Source of the DNA: Bog-105 sp963758445
GTDB lineage: Bacteria > Acidobacteriota > Terriglobia > Bryobacterales > Bryobacteraceae
NCBI GenBank assembly: GCA_963758445.1
Contig: CAVWVR010000021.1
Location: forward strand, 1 to 64,000
Direction: 5' to 3'
DNA: 64,000 nucleotides
Positions within the stretch are counted from its first letter, which is position 1. Every line of letters begins with the position of its first letter. The translations under genes and the position numbers were made by a program. Shown here in pieces: positions 8,640 to 16,455 of the stretch. Under the pieces are notes generated by a model. The model made no database searches. It had not been told where the DNA came from and saw nothing but the letters and a program-made list of their open reading frames with translations.

Positions 8640-9599
8640 ATGCTAGTGGTCATCGTGCTGTTTGCCGCCGTCTTCCTGACGGTGGTGCTGGCCGTAGGTC
8701 TGGGTACGGCATACTTCCGCTCCAAGCAAAAACAGCAGATTCGAAACATGCTGCAGAAAGCGGAAGCCACCCCCGCTGAACAGAAATCCGAGCTTCTCCG
8801 TCCCGCCGAAGTCCAGGACAGACTCACTAAACTGCTCGGCCGGTTCCAATTCATGGATCAACTGGAATTGATCCTGCAGCAGTCCGGCAAAAACAGCACC
8901 CCCAGCAAGCTCATATCGGTTTCCACGCTGCTGTTTGCTGGCGGCTTCGCCGCCGGGTACAAGATCGGCCTGTTGGGCCCTCTGTTAAGCGCCGCCATCC
9001 TGGCCTGCGCCGCCGCTTCAATTCCGTTTGTCATGGTGCTGTGGAAGCGGAAGCGTGTCTTCAAAGCTTTTGAGGAGCAACTACCCGAGGCACTGGACTT
9101 CTTGTCCCGCTCCATCCGCGCTGGACACGGTTTCACGGTCGCCCTTGAAATGCTAGCCACCGACAGTCCCGACCCGCTGGGCTCCGCCTTTCGCAAGGTT
9201 TCGAATGACATGCAGCTCGGATCTTCGCTCGAAGTGGCGCTCAAAAAGATGGGTGTCATGCTGCCCATGATCGATGTCAGATTCTTCGTCTCCGCGGTCA
9301 TTCTTCAACAGGAAACCGGCGGCAATCTGGGCGAGATCTTGAACAAGCTCGCCCACATCATTCGCCAACGATTCCAGCTTAAAGGCGCTGTGAAAGCCGC
9401 CAGCGCCCACGGGCGGATCACCGCCCTGGTTCTGACGTTGATGCCACTTGGCGTCACCGGGTTCATGCTGGTCCTGAACCCCGGGTACATTCAGGGCATG
9501 TTAGCCATCGATCTCGGCCGCTACCTGGTCTACGGCGCCGCTGTCGGCCAGGTAATCGGCTGGTTGATCATCCAAAAGATCGTCAATATAAAGGTCTGA
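8640..9599 (+). CDS. tadB: Tad inner-membrane platform protein TadB
   Basis: GspF-type inner-membrane protein, one half of the TadB/TadC platform. It has an N-terminal membrane helix (1-22), two helices near residues 95-140, then a cytoplasmic T2SSF domain with EEQLPEALDFLSRSIRAGHGFTVALEMLA and a second motif QQETGGNLGEILNKLAHIIRQR, and two C-terminal helices (about 265-315). The 319-residue length is typical. The gene begins 3 bases after the cpaF stop, so it is translationally coupled. Confidence 0.92.
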   Translation: MLVVIVLFAAVFLTVVLAVGLGTAYFRSKQKQQIRNMLQKAEATPAEQKSELLRPAEVQDRLTKLLGRFQFMDQLELILQQSGKNSTPSKLISVSTLLFAGGFAAGYKIGLLGPLLSAAILACAAASIPFVMVLWKRKRVFKAFEEQLPEALDFLSRSIRAGHGFTVALEMLATDSPDPLGSAFRKVSNDMQLGSSLEVALKKMGVMLPMIDVRFFVSAVILQQETGGNLGEILNKLAHIIRQRFQLKGAVKAASAHGRITALVLTLMPLGVTGFMLVLNPGYIQGMLAIDLGRYLVYGAAVGQVIGWLIIQKIVNIKV

Positions 9600-9603
9600 A
9601 GCT

Positions 9604-10533
9604 ATGTTGTTAGCCATTCTGCTTTTCATCGTTGTGATGGGCTTGGTCGCCGGCTTCGGGTACCGCATCTATGTGCGGCCGTCCCGTATGCTCGACCAGC
9701 TCGCGCGCACCACTTCAGATGCCATTCCGAAGTCGCTCGAAGAGAGAAAACCCAAGGGAGATTTCTCCCTCGCACGGCTACTCGAACCGGTGGGCAATCT
9801 GCTGCCGGTTTCGCCGCAAAGCGCCTCCGTGGCGAAAACTGAGCTCAGCAGCGCTGGCTTCCGTTCGGGTGCGGCCGTATCCATCTATTACGCAACCAAG
9901 ATTCTTTTAACCGCGGTGTTGCTCCTCTCTGCCCTTGTGTTACGCGGCAAGCTCAGTAACGAAATGCTGCGCCTCGTGCTGCCGCTAACCGCCGGAGCAA
10001 TTGGTTTCTTCGGGCCGTCATTCGTGCTGGGCCGTTTGGTCAAACGCCGGCACCATGCGATTCGGATGGCACTGCCAGATGTCTTAGATCTTCTGGTGAT
10101 TTGCGCCGAGGCTGGTTGCGGCCTCGATCAGGCCATGGTGAACGTCAGCCGCGAGTTAGAGACCGTGCATCCCGCCATCTGCGAAGAGTTAACCATGAAC
10201 AATATGGAGATCATGGCGGGCAAGAGCCGCGCCGACGCGCTGCGCAATTTCGCTCGGCGCACGGGCGAAGAAGAAGTGAAAAAGCTGGTCGGCATGTTGA
10301 TCCAAACCGACCGCTTCGGCACCAGCGTCTCCGAAGCCCTGCGAACCCAGTCGGACTTCTTGCGCATCAAGCGCCGCCAGAATGCAGAAGAGCGCGCCGG
10401 CAAAGTCGGCGTCAAGATCATATTCCCAATCTTCTTCTTTACTTTGCCCGCGCTCATGATCGTCACTGCCGGACCGGGTCTGCTTCAGATATTCACAAAG
10501 TTATTGCCCGCCATGCACAATATGGGGCAGTAA
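9604..10533 (+). CDS. tadC: Tad inner-membrane platform protein TadC
   Basis: Second T2SSF-type platform protein. It has an N-terminal helix (1-20), helices near 95-150, a cytoplasmic domain with ALPDVLDLLVICAEAGCGLDQAMVNVSREL and RRTGEEEVKKLVGMLIQTDRFGTSVSEALR, and a C-terminal helix ending near residue 295 (PALMIVTAGPGLLQIFTKL). The 309-residue length fits TadC. It starts 4 bases after tadB. The usual tadD/E/F/G genes do not follow, so minor pilins must be encoded elsewhere or be absent. Confidence 0.92.
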   Translation: MLLAILLFIVVMGLVAGFGYRIYVRPSRMLDQLARTTSDAIPKSLEERKPKGDFSLARLLEPVGNLLPVSPQSASVAKTELSSAGFRSGAAVSIYYATKILLTAVLLLSALVLRGKLSNEMLRLVLPLTAGAIGFFGPSFVLGRLVKRRHHAIRMALPDVLDLLVICAEAGCGLDQAMVNVSRELETVHPAICEELTMNNMEIMAGKSRADALRNFARRTGEEEVKKLVGMLIQTDRFGTSVSEALRTQSDFLRIKRRQNAEERAGKVGVKIIFPIFFFTLPALMIVTAGPGLLQIFTKLLPAMHNMGQ

Positions 10534-10628
10534 AGTCTAACGCCTGCCCCGTTTAGGCCGATGTGTTAAGTGTAGGCGCCAGGCGATTCTAGGCCGTGCC
10601 TCACGGAAGAAAGGTTCGAGGAGAAAAT

Positions 10629-10727
10629 ATGAGCAATATGTGGGTTCAGGGTATTATTTGGATTGTGGCAGCAGCTCTGCTAATTGTCTACATGAAGCGT
10701 CGCCGCAGCCGCAAGATGCTGCCCTAA
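10629..10727 (+). CDS. 32-residue single-span membrane peptide
   Basis: A very short gene that closes the Tad cluster. It encodes 32 residues: MSNMWVQG, one hydrophobic helix IIWIVAAALLIVYM, then a basic tail KRRRSRKMLP that would hold the C-terminus in the cytoplasm. A clear GAGGAG ribosome-binding site lies 6 bases before the ATG, and the helix plus positive-inside tail are not expected by chance. It is 95 bases after tadC, probably on the same transcript. I do not recognise a family; a role in pilus assembly is only suggested by position. Confidence 0.55.
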   Translation: MSNMWVQGIIWIVAAALLIVYMKRRRSRKMLP

Positions 10728-10761
10728 GCGGCAGCTAAGGACGTAGCGGAGAACACCCCGC

Positions 10762-11268
10762 TCAGATGAACATCTCTTCGTCTGATGTGGCGTGATCAAC
10801 GGTAGAGCGCCCGGCGCGCCCCAGATGCGCTAACGCGGTCCGAATGCCGGCCAGGATGCCGTGCACTTCACGCACCGGCCGCAAAACCCCGGATTGAACA
10901 TACGAGACCGTGTGCTGCACCCGCGTCATGGTGTCATCCAGCACCATTTCGGCTCGTTCCATCTGTACTTTCGCTCTAGTTGTCGCATCACCCAGCAGCT
11001 CGTCTACGCGGGCGAGCTGCTGTTTGGTGATGTCAAGAATCGCGGAACTGGCGGTGCCAATTTGCTCGACGTGCTTCTCCACGCTCACGCTGGTGCGCCG
11101 CACTACCGCGAGAATAGCCTGTACCTCGGGAAGCATAGGCAAGAGCTTCTCCTGCAGCCGGCGCGCTGTCACGAAAAGCCCGATCAGCATGCACGCCTGG
11201 ATCAGCAACGCCACTGCAGCTATCGCCACAAAAATCGTGAGCAGAACGAGGAGCAGGTGTTCGTCCAT
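10762..11268 (-). CDS. membrane-anchored coiled-coil protein (DUF948-like)
   Basis: A 168-residue protein with one N-terminal membrane helix (LLLVLLTIFVAIAAVALLIQACMLIGLF, residues 4-31) and a long amphipathic helical cytoplasmic or periplasmic part with regularly spaced Val/Leu (AILAVVRRTSVSVEKHVEQIG, then MERAEMVLDDTMTRVQHTV). This resembles DUF948/general-stress-type proteins. It lies 42 bases downstream of the YtxH-like gene on the same strand, and the two are probably co-transcribed. The exact role is unknown. Confidence 0.7.
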   Translation of the reverse strand: MDEHLLLVLLTIFVAIAAVALLIQACMLIGLFVTARRLQEKLLPMLPEVQAILAVVRRTSVSVEKHVEQIGTASSAILDITKQQLARVDELLGDATTRAKVQMERAEMVLDDTMTRVQHTVSYVQSGVLRPVREVHGILAGIRTALAHLGRAGRSTVDHATSDEEMFI

Positions 11269-11310
11269 TGTTGACCGTCTTAGCCTCTAATCCTCGATTC
11301 TAGAACTTGG

Positions 11311-11682
11311 CTAAACAGAAGATCCACTGCCCGTGCCGCCGCCAACTGTTCCGGCGCCCGTGCTCTTCACATCGCTCACCGCTTCGCGGTAAGCCTGTTT
11401 GCCGGCTTCTACGGCCGCATTCAGCGTGTCCTTCTGCTTCGCGACTGTCGAGCGGCCCTTCTCATAAATATCTGCCGCCGACTGCTTCAGATCTTCGCTG
11501 CGCTGACGCACGTAATCCGTACCCTCTTGCGCCCGCGCCTTCAGGTAATCCGCACTCTCACCAGCCTTGTCGGCAATGATCTGACGGGTCTCCTCGCCCG
11601 CTCTCGGCGCCCAAAGAATTCCGGCTGCTACGCCGATCCCGAGCCCCAACAAGAAATATCCGAACCCGCTCCGGTCCTCCAT
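11311..11682 (-). CDS. YtxH-like stress/envelope protein
   Basis: A 123-residue YtxH-family protein. The N-terminus GFGYFLLGLGIGVAAGILWAPRAGEETR (residues 6-33) is the diagnostic YtxH helix and APxxGxETR turn. The remainder is a lysine/glutamate/alanine-rich helix with 11-residue-like repeats similar to LEA/apolipoprotein-type stress proteins, and a Gly/Ser/Thr-rich end. Such proteins are linked to general stress in Firmicutes; the role here is inferred. It precedes a second membrane-anchored coiled-coil gene in an apparent two-gene operon and is divergent from recX. Confidence 0.8.
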   Translation of the reverse strand: MEDRSGFGYFLLGLGIGVAAGILWAPRAGEETRQIIADKAGESADYLKARAQEGTDYVRQRSEDLKQSAADIYEKGRSTVAKQKDTLNAAVEAGKQAYREAVSDVKSTGAGTVGGGTGSGSSV

Positions 11683-11786
11683 AATGTATTCTCCTTTTGA
11701 GCCTTGCGAGTGCGAATCGTTAAACGCCCGTTCGCCCGCAGTTTACAAATTGTAGAGCGTGCTAAAGTGGCAAAGGTTTCAGTGAG

Positions 11787-12320
11787 ATGGAGACGCGGCG
11801 CGCCCCCAGGAAGTTCGATTCCGAAGCGCTTTGGGATTACGCATTGCGAATCCTTGCGCAACGCCCGAATTCTTCCTCCGAACTCCGGCAAAAACTGTCG
11901 CGGCGCGCTGATTGCCCCGGCTCTGTCACGCTTGTACTGAACAAACTTCGTGAGTACGGCCTCGCCGACGACGCGAAGTTCTCCGAGGCTTTCGCTTCCG
12001 CGCGCTTGCAAAACCAGGGCTTCGGACGGATGCGGGTTCTGCGCGACCTGCGCTCGAAGCGAGTAGCGTCTGCCGTCGCGGAGAAAGCGATTGACAAGAC
12101 CTTCGCAGGTCTGGATGAGGCTGATCTCGCGCGCCAATACCTGGAACGCAAATACCGCGGCAAGAATCTACCCGAGTTCCTGCAGGATGAAAAACAGCTC
12201 GCCGCCGCATACCGCCGTCTGCGAACCGCCGGATTCAGCGGCCGCGCGTCGCTAACTGTGCTGAAGAGCTACTCCAGGCGCGCTGAGGAGTTGGAAGATT
12301 CGCCGGAAGAAGAAACCTGA
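11787..12320 (+). CDS. recX: RecA regulator RecX
   Basis: RecX family proteins bind RecA filaments and inhibit recombinase and coprotease activity. The 177-residue protein has the three-helix RecX repeats: ALRILAQRPNSSSELRQKL at residues 19-37, LREYGLADDAKFSEAFASARL at 53-73, and RVLRDLRSKRVASAVAEKAI at 81-102, followed by the C-terminal repeat. recA is not next to it in this window. It is convergent with lemA, the stops being only 1 base apart. Confidence 0.85.
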   Translation: METRRAPRKFDSEALWDYALRILAQRPNSSSELRQKLSRRADCPGSVTLVLNKLREYGLADDAKFSEAFASARLQNQGFGRMRVLRDLRSKRVASAVAEKAIDKTFAGLDEADLARQYLERKYRGKNLPEFLQDEKQLAAAYRRLRTAGFSGRASLTVLKSYSRRAEELEDSPEEET

Positions 12321-12321
12321 T

Positions 12322-12777
12322 TTATCTATCCTGTTCTTCGGGACTTCGCACGTACAAGTCGTCGCGCTTGAAACCGAAGATCGCCGCCACCATGTTCTTT
12401 GGAAAAAGCTCCAGGTCCGTATTGTACTTCTCGATGGCGTCGTTGTACTCTGTCCGGTCCGTCGCGAAGCTCTGCTGCGCGTGCGCCAGATCGTCGGACA
12501 TATTTTGACGCTGAAGCATCCGGATGGCGGAGCTAAGCCGATAGTTGGCGGCCATCTCATCCTGCCTGGTCTTGGCCGCTAGCAGCGCTTTCGAATCGGG
12601 AAGATCGGGAACCAGGCTTGCCCGTTGCTTCATATCGCGGTCCAATTGATCCCAGCGAGACTCGATGTCATGCCGTTCCACGTCGAGTTGATTGTGGTCG
12701 CGCAGCAGTACCGCCGAAAGCGCGACCAGCGCTGCTACGACAGCCACGATGAAAAGCGCCATCAGCGCACCCTTCAT
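12322..12777 (-). CDS. LemA family protein
   Basis: A 151-residue LemA-like protein. It has an N-terminal membrane helix (LMALFIVAVVAALVALSAVLL, residues 5-25), then a short helical bundle with the family patterns: WDQLDRDMKQRASLVPDLPDSK (about 42-63, equivalent to RxDLIPNLV) and YNTDLELFPKNMVAAIFGFKRDDLY near the end. It is shorter than usual LemA (about 185). The start is 5 bases after the aspS stop, so it shares the minus-strand operon with the tRNA synthetase genes. The function of LemA is not established. Confidence 0.75.
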   Translation of the reverse strand: MKGALMALFIVAVVAALVALSAVLLRDHNQLDVERHDIESRWDQLDRDMKQRASLVPDLPDSKALLAAKTRQDEMAANYRLSSAIRMLQRQNMSDDLAHAQQSFATDRTEYNDAIEKYNTDLELFPKNMVAAIFGFKRDDLYVRSPEEQDR

Positions 12778-12782
12778 AAGAG

Positions 12783-15700
12783 TTACGGTTGTTGAGCCAG
12801 GCGGATGCCCAGTTCGCGCAATTGCCGCTCAGGAACAGGCGACGGCGCTTCGCACATCAAGTCCGTAGCTTTCGCGGTCTTGGGGAACGGGATCACTTCC
12901 CGGATCGACTGTTCACCGGCGAGCAGCATAACCAGCCGGTCTAATCCAAGCGCCATTCCGCCGTGCGGCGGCGCGCCGTACTCCAGCGCTTCGAGTAAAA
13001 AGCCGAACCGGCGCTTTGCTTCCTCCTCGCTGAATCCCAGCGCCGCAAAGACGGTTGATTGCACGTCGCGGCGGTGGATACGTATGGAACCTGAGCCCAG
13101 CTCGATGCCGTTGAGAACCAAATCGTAAGACTTTGCCCGGCAATGCGCCGGGTCTGTGCTCAATTTTTCGAGATCCTCATCATGTACCGAAGTGAAAGGA
13201 TGGTGGGCGGCGTTCCAGCGGTTGTCGTCAGCATCCCATTCGAACATCGGGAATTCAACCACCCAGAGAAAACGCAGCACTTCGGGATCCAGCAGCTTGT
13301 GCCGGTCGTTGTATTTTTGCGCGATGGACATGCGAAGCTGGCCGCACGCCTGCAGAACTGCCTGTTCCGGCAGTTCACCTTTCGGCTCGCCAGCCCAACC
13401 GGCCAGAATCAGCAAGTCATCGGGACTTGGCCGCACACGCTCACGAACTTGAGTGAGTTGCTTAGCGAAATCGCGTTCGAGTCTCTTTAGGTCGTCGAAG
13501 ACGCGCAGCCCACGCTCTTGTCCGACAGCTTTGATTTCGTCCCGCTCTTTACGGCTAAGCTGACCGATCGATGGGATGTGGATTGCGACCAGCGGCAGGC
13601 CTTCCGTCGTCAGTCCGGACGAGGGAAAAAGATCCTCGACGCAATAGAACGGCGGAATGCGCAGATCCGGTTTATCGCTGCCGTAGGAGCGCATCGCTTG
13701 CGCATAAGTAATGCGCGGTATCGGGCCGGCAATCGGCTTGCCGGCAGCGGCACAGACATCCAGAATCAGCCGCTCAATCACTTCATAAACCTGTTCTTCC
13801 TGCGGGAAGGACATCTCCAAGTCGATCTGGGTGAACTCGGGCTGGCGATCGGCGCGCAGATCTTCATCTCGAAAGCAGCGAACGATCTGAAAATAACGTT
13901 CGTAGCCGCTGACCATAAGCAATTGTTTGAAGATTTGCGGCGACTGCGGCAGCGCATAGAAATTGCCCGGCTGAACGCGGCTGGGCACTAGGTAATCACG
14001 CGCGCCTTCGGGTGTGGAGCGCGTCATGAACGGGGTTTCGATTTCAAGAAAACCTTGCGCATACAAAGCCTGACGAATCGCCAGCGCAATTTTGGAGCGC
14101 ATAATAATGTTGCGCTGCATCCGCGGACGGCGCAGATCCACATAGCGGTATTTCAAGCGCACTTCTTCCTTCACGTCAACGTTGTCTTCCAGCGGGAACG
14201 GAGGAGTACGGGACTCATTGAGAATCCAAATTTGATCGACGGCTACTTCGACTTCGCCGGTAGAGATGTTGGAATTGATCGTCTCGGGTGTCCGCGGATT
14301 TACGAAGCCGCGAACTGCGATGACAAACTCGGGACCTAGCTCCTGCGCTCGCCGGTGTGCGTCGGGGTTCTTGCTTTCGTCGAACACGAGTTGCGTGATT
14401 CCATCGCGGTCGCGCAAGTGAATGAAGATAACGCCGCCCAGATCGCGGCGGCGATGCACCCATCCCATCAGCGTGACGGTCTCGCGGGCGTCGCTTGAGC
14501 GCAGTTGTCCGCAGCTATGCGTACGGCGAAGGTTTCCAAGAAAATCGAGTTTCATGATTGTTTGGCGCCAGCCAAGACGATCGAGCAAGCCTTGCCGATT
14601 GAATGTTGCCTGCTCGCCTGATCCCATCTCTTTGAGTGCGTATGACTGGCTAACTATTTCGTTGTCGCCGACGATGAGCGCGTATCGCGCGGCGAGTTTA
14701 TTGGCGATCTCCAGCATGCGCTTCAGCTTGCGATCGGTACCAACTTCGACCGAAAGATCAAGGCGTCGTATATCGCCCGCAAGTACCGCGCAGTGGCGCA
14801 ATGCCGCGTCGCCCATCGGGGCGATGTAGACGTCCAGCGGCGGAGGCTGCACGGTGTTGGATTCTTCGACGATCATCACCAGCCGGTCTTCTCCGATCGA
14901 GAAGCCGATGCCGGGCGCTGGAACTTTCGACCCCAAGTTTTCAGCCAATCCGTCGTAACGTCCGCCGCCCAAAATCGCGTTCTGCGCGCCCAAAGCTCCA
15001 TGCGTTATCTCAAAGGTGGTGCGCGCGTAGTAATCGAGTCCGCGAACCAATCGCGGCTTCACTGTATAAGCGATGTCGCGGTCATCCAGAAACTCACGCA
15101 CGCGGCGAAAATGGTCAAGATCTTCCGCATCCAGCGAATCGAGAATCGAAGGCAGGCTTTCGATGATCGGCTGGTCTTCCGGCACTTTGCAATCGAGCAC
15201 GCGCAGTGGATTGGTTTGCGCGCGGCGCTGGCAGTCCGAGCACATTTTCGGCGCGACATCGGCTAATGCCGCTCGCAGCACTTCGTTATAGCGAGCGCGT
15301 GATTGCCTGGTTCCCACGGAGTTAATGAGCAAATCAAAATCCTGGATAGCAAGCTCACGAAGAATGGTGACAACCAGTTCGATCACCTCGGCATCGATCG
15401 CCGGCGCGTCCGATCCGATAGCTTCCGCGCCTATCTGATAGAACTGGCGGTAACGGCCTTTCTGCGGGCGCTCGCGGCGAAACATTGGGCCCATGTAATA
15501 GAGCTTTTGCAGGCCCGACTGCTGATCCAGGCGATGTTCGATGTAGGCGCGCAAGACGGAGGCCGTATTTTCAGGCCGCATCGCGAGAACGGCGCCATCG
15601 CGATCTTCGAACGTGTACATCTCTTTGCTCACGATGTCGGTTTCTTCACCAACACTGCGCGAGAATAAGGCCATTTCTTCGAGGATGGGCGTGCGGATCT

Positions 15701-15809
15701 CGCGATAGTTGAAGCGAGCGAAGATGCGGCGCGCGACAGCTTCCACCTGATTCCAGACTTCGCTTGAGGGAGGCAGAATATCCCGCATCCCTTTTATGCT
15801 TCGCGTCAA
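12783..15809 (-). CDS. hisS-aspS: histidyl-tRNA synthetase and aspartyl-tRNA synthetase in one reading frame
   Basis: Residues 1-418 are a complete HisRS: KGMRDILPP at the N-terminus, motif 2-like RYRQFYQIGAEAIG, the histidine-specific LVRGLDYYARTTFEI and GGGRYDGLAENLG, then an anticodon-binding domain ending GSGEQATFNRQGLLDRL. Residues 419-1008 (minus strand from 14555) are a full bacterial AspRS of 590 residues: OB-fold, FPQEEQ region, GAD insert and the motif 3 region GGMALGLDRLVMLLAG. The two are normally separate enzymes. Removing one C at plus-strand 14572-14573 would end hisS as LAGAKQS-stop, with the TGA overlapping the aspS ATG (ATGA). The fusion is therefore probably a one-base artefact of an overlapping operon. 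The hisS start is TTG at 15809, overlapping the upstream stop; an ATG further in would lose the conserved KGMRDILP. Confidence 0.85.
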   Translation of the reverse strand: MTRSIKGMRDILPPSSEVWNQVEAVARRIFARFNYREIRTPILEEMALFSRSVGEETDIVSKEMYTFEDRDGAVLAMRPENTASVLRAYIEHRLDQQSGLQKLYYMGPMFRRERPQKGRYRQFYQIGAEAIGSDAPAIDAEVIELVVTILRELAIQDFDLLINSVGTRQSRARYNEVLRAALADVAPKMCSDCQRRAQTNPLRVLDCKVPEDQPIIESLPSILDSLDAEDLDHFRRVREFLDDRDIAYTVKPRLVRGLDYYARTTFEITHGALGAQNAILGGGRYDGLAENLGSKVPAPGIGFSIGEDRLVMIVEESNTVQPPPLDVYIAPMGDAALRHCAVLAGDIRRLDLSVEVGTDRKLKRMLEIANKLAARYALIVGDNEIVSQSYALKEMGSGEQATFNRQGLLDRLGWRQTIMKLDFLGNLRRTHSCGQLRSSDARETVTLMGWVHRRRDLGGVIFIHLRDRDGITQLVFDESKNPDAHRRAQELGPEFVIAVRGFVNPRTPETINSNISTGEVEVAVDQIWILNESRTPPFPLEDNVDVKEEVRLKYRYVDLRRPRMQRNIIMRSKIALAIRQALYAQGFLEIETPFMTRSTPEGARDYLVPSRVQPGNFYALPQSPQIFKQLLMVSGYERYFQIVRCFRDEDLRADRQPEFTQIDLEMSFPQEEQVYEVIERLILDVCAAAGKPIAGPIPRITYAQAMRSYGSDKPDLRIPPFYCVEDLFPSSGLTTEGLPLVAIHIPSIGQLSRKERDEIKAVGQERGLRVFDDLKRLERDFAKQLTQVRERVRPSPDDLLILAGWAGEPKGELPEQAVLQACGQLRMSIAQKYNDRHKLLDPEVLRFLWVVEFPMFEWDADDNRWNAAHHPFTSVHDEDLEKLSTDPAHCRAKSYDLVLNGIELGSGSIRIHRRDVQSTVFAALGFSEEEAKRRFGFLLEALEYGAPPHGGMALGLDRLVMLLAGEQSIREVIPFPKTAKATDLMCEAPSPVPERQLRELGIRLAQQP

Positions 15810-16321
15810 CGCTGCTCTTCCTTGTAGATCGCGGTGAGGCGAACGTAGTTATCGCAGTTCTTCTTGAAGCGGATCCGCTCATCGGGAGTAACTTCACGCC
15901 GAACCTTTGCGGGAGCGCCCATGACGAGCATGTTGGCAGGCACTTCCATACGCTCCGTCACCAGCGCACCGGCGGCAACCACCGCGCCGGGACCGATTTT
16001 CGCCCCATTCAGAACAATTGCTCCAATTCCGATCAGTACGCCATCGCCGATTTCGCAGCCATGCAAAACCGCCCTGTGCCCGACGGTTACGCGATTGCCG
16101 ATGATGAGCGGGTAAATCTCATGTTCCACATGCAGAACGGTATTGTCCTGGATGCTGGTCTCATCGCCGATCCGGATGTAATTCACGTCACCACGGGCGG
16201 AGACATTGCACCAGACGCTGGAGCGCTCACCAATTACAATGTCACCCACTAGCTGGGCGCTGTTGTCAATATACGAAGATTCTGCGAAACGCGGCATCTG
16301 ACCGCGAAAGGGTCTGATCAT
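15806..16321 (-). CDS. gamma-carbonic anhydrase-like hexapeptide-repeat protein
   Basis: A 171-residue left-handed beta-helix protein of the YrdA/gamma-carbonic anhydrase type. Hexapeptide turns run from about residue 20 to 125 (VGDIVIGERSSVWCNVSARGDVNYIRIGDETSIQDNTV...VIGNRVTVGHRAVLHGCEIGD). The metal-ligand histidines are conserved in VLHVEHE, TVGHRAVLHGC. It may bind a metal and catalyse CO2 hydration, though many relatives lack proven activity. It heads the minus-strand group and overlaps hisS by 4 bases. Confidence 0.85.
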   Translation of the reverse strand: MIRPFRGQMPRFAESSYIDNSAQLVGDIVIGERSSVWCNVSARGDVNYIRIGDETSIQDNTVLHVEHEIYPLIIGNRVTVGHRAVLHGCEIGDGVLIGIGAIVLNGAKIGPGAVVAAGALVTERMEVPANMLVMGAPAKVRREVTPDERIRFKKNCDNYVRLTAIYKEEQR

Positions 16322-16455
16322 GGGATACGTTGCAAAGGCGCAGAGTTGCGCTTGCGAAACTGCGCGGACCCGCCCGGCAGGTTATCTTTCTTGTCATCGT
16401 AGCAGCAGCGAATCTTTCAGCCTACGCAGGATGTTCTTTGCAGACGGCACTTAGA

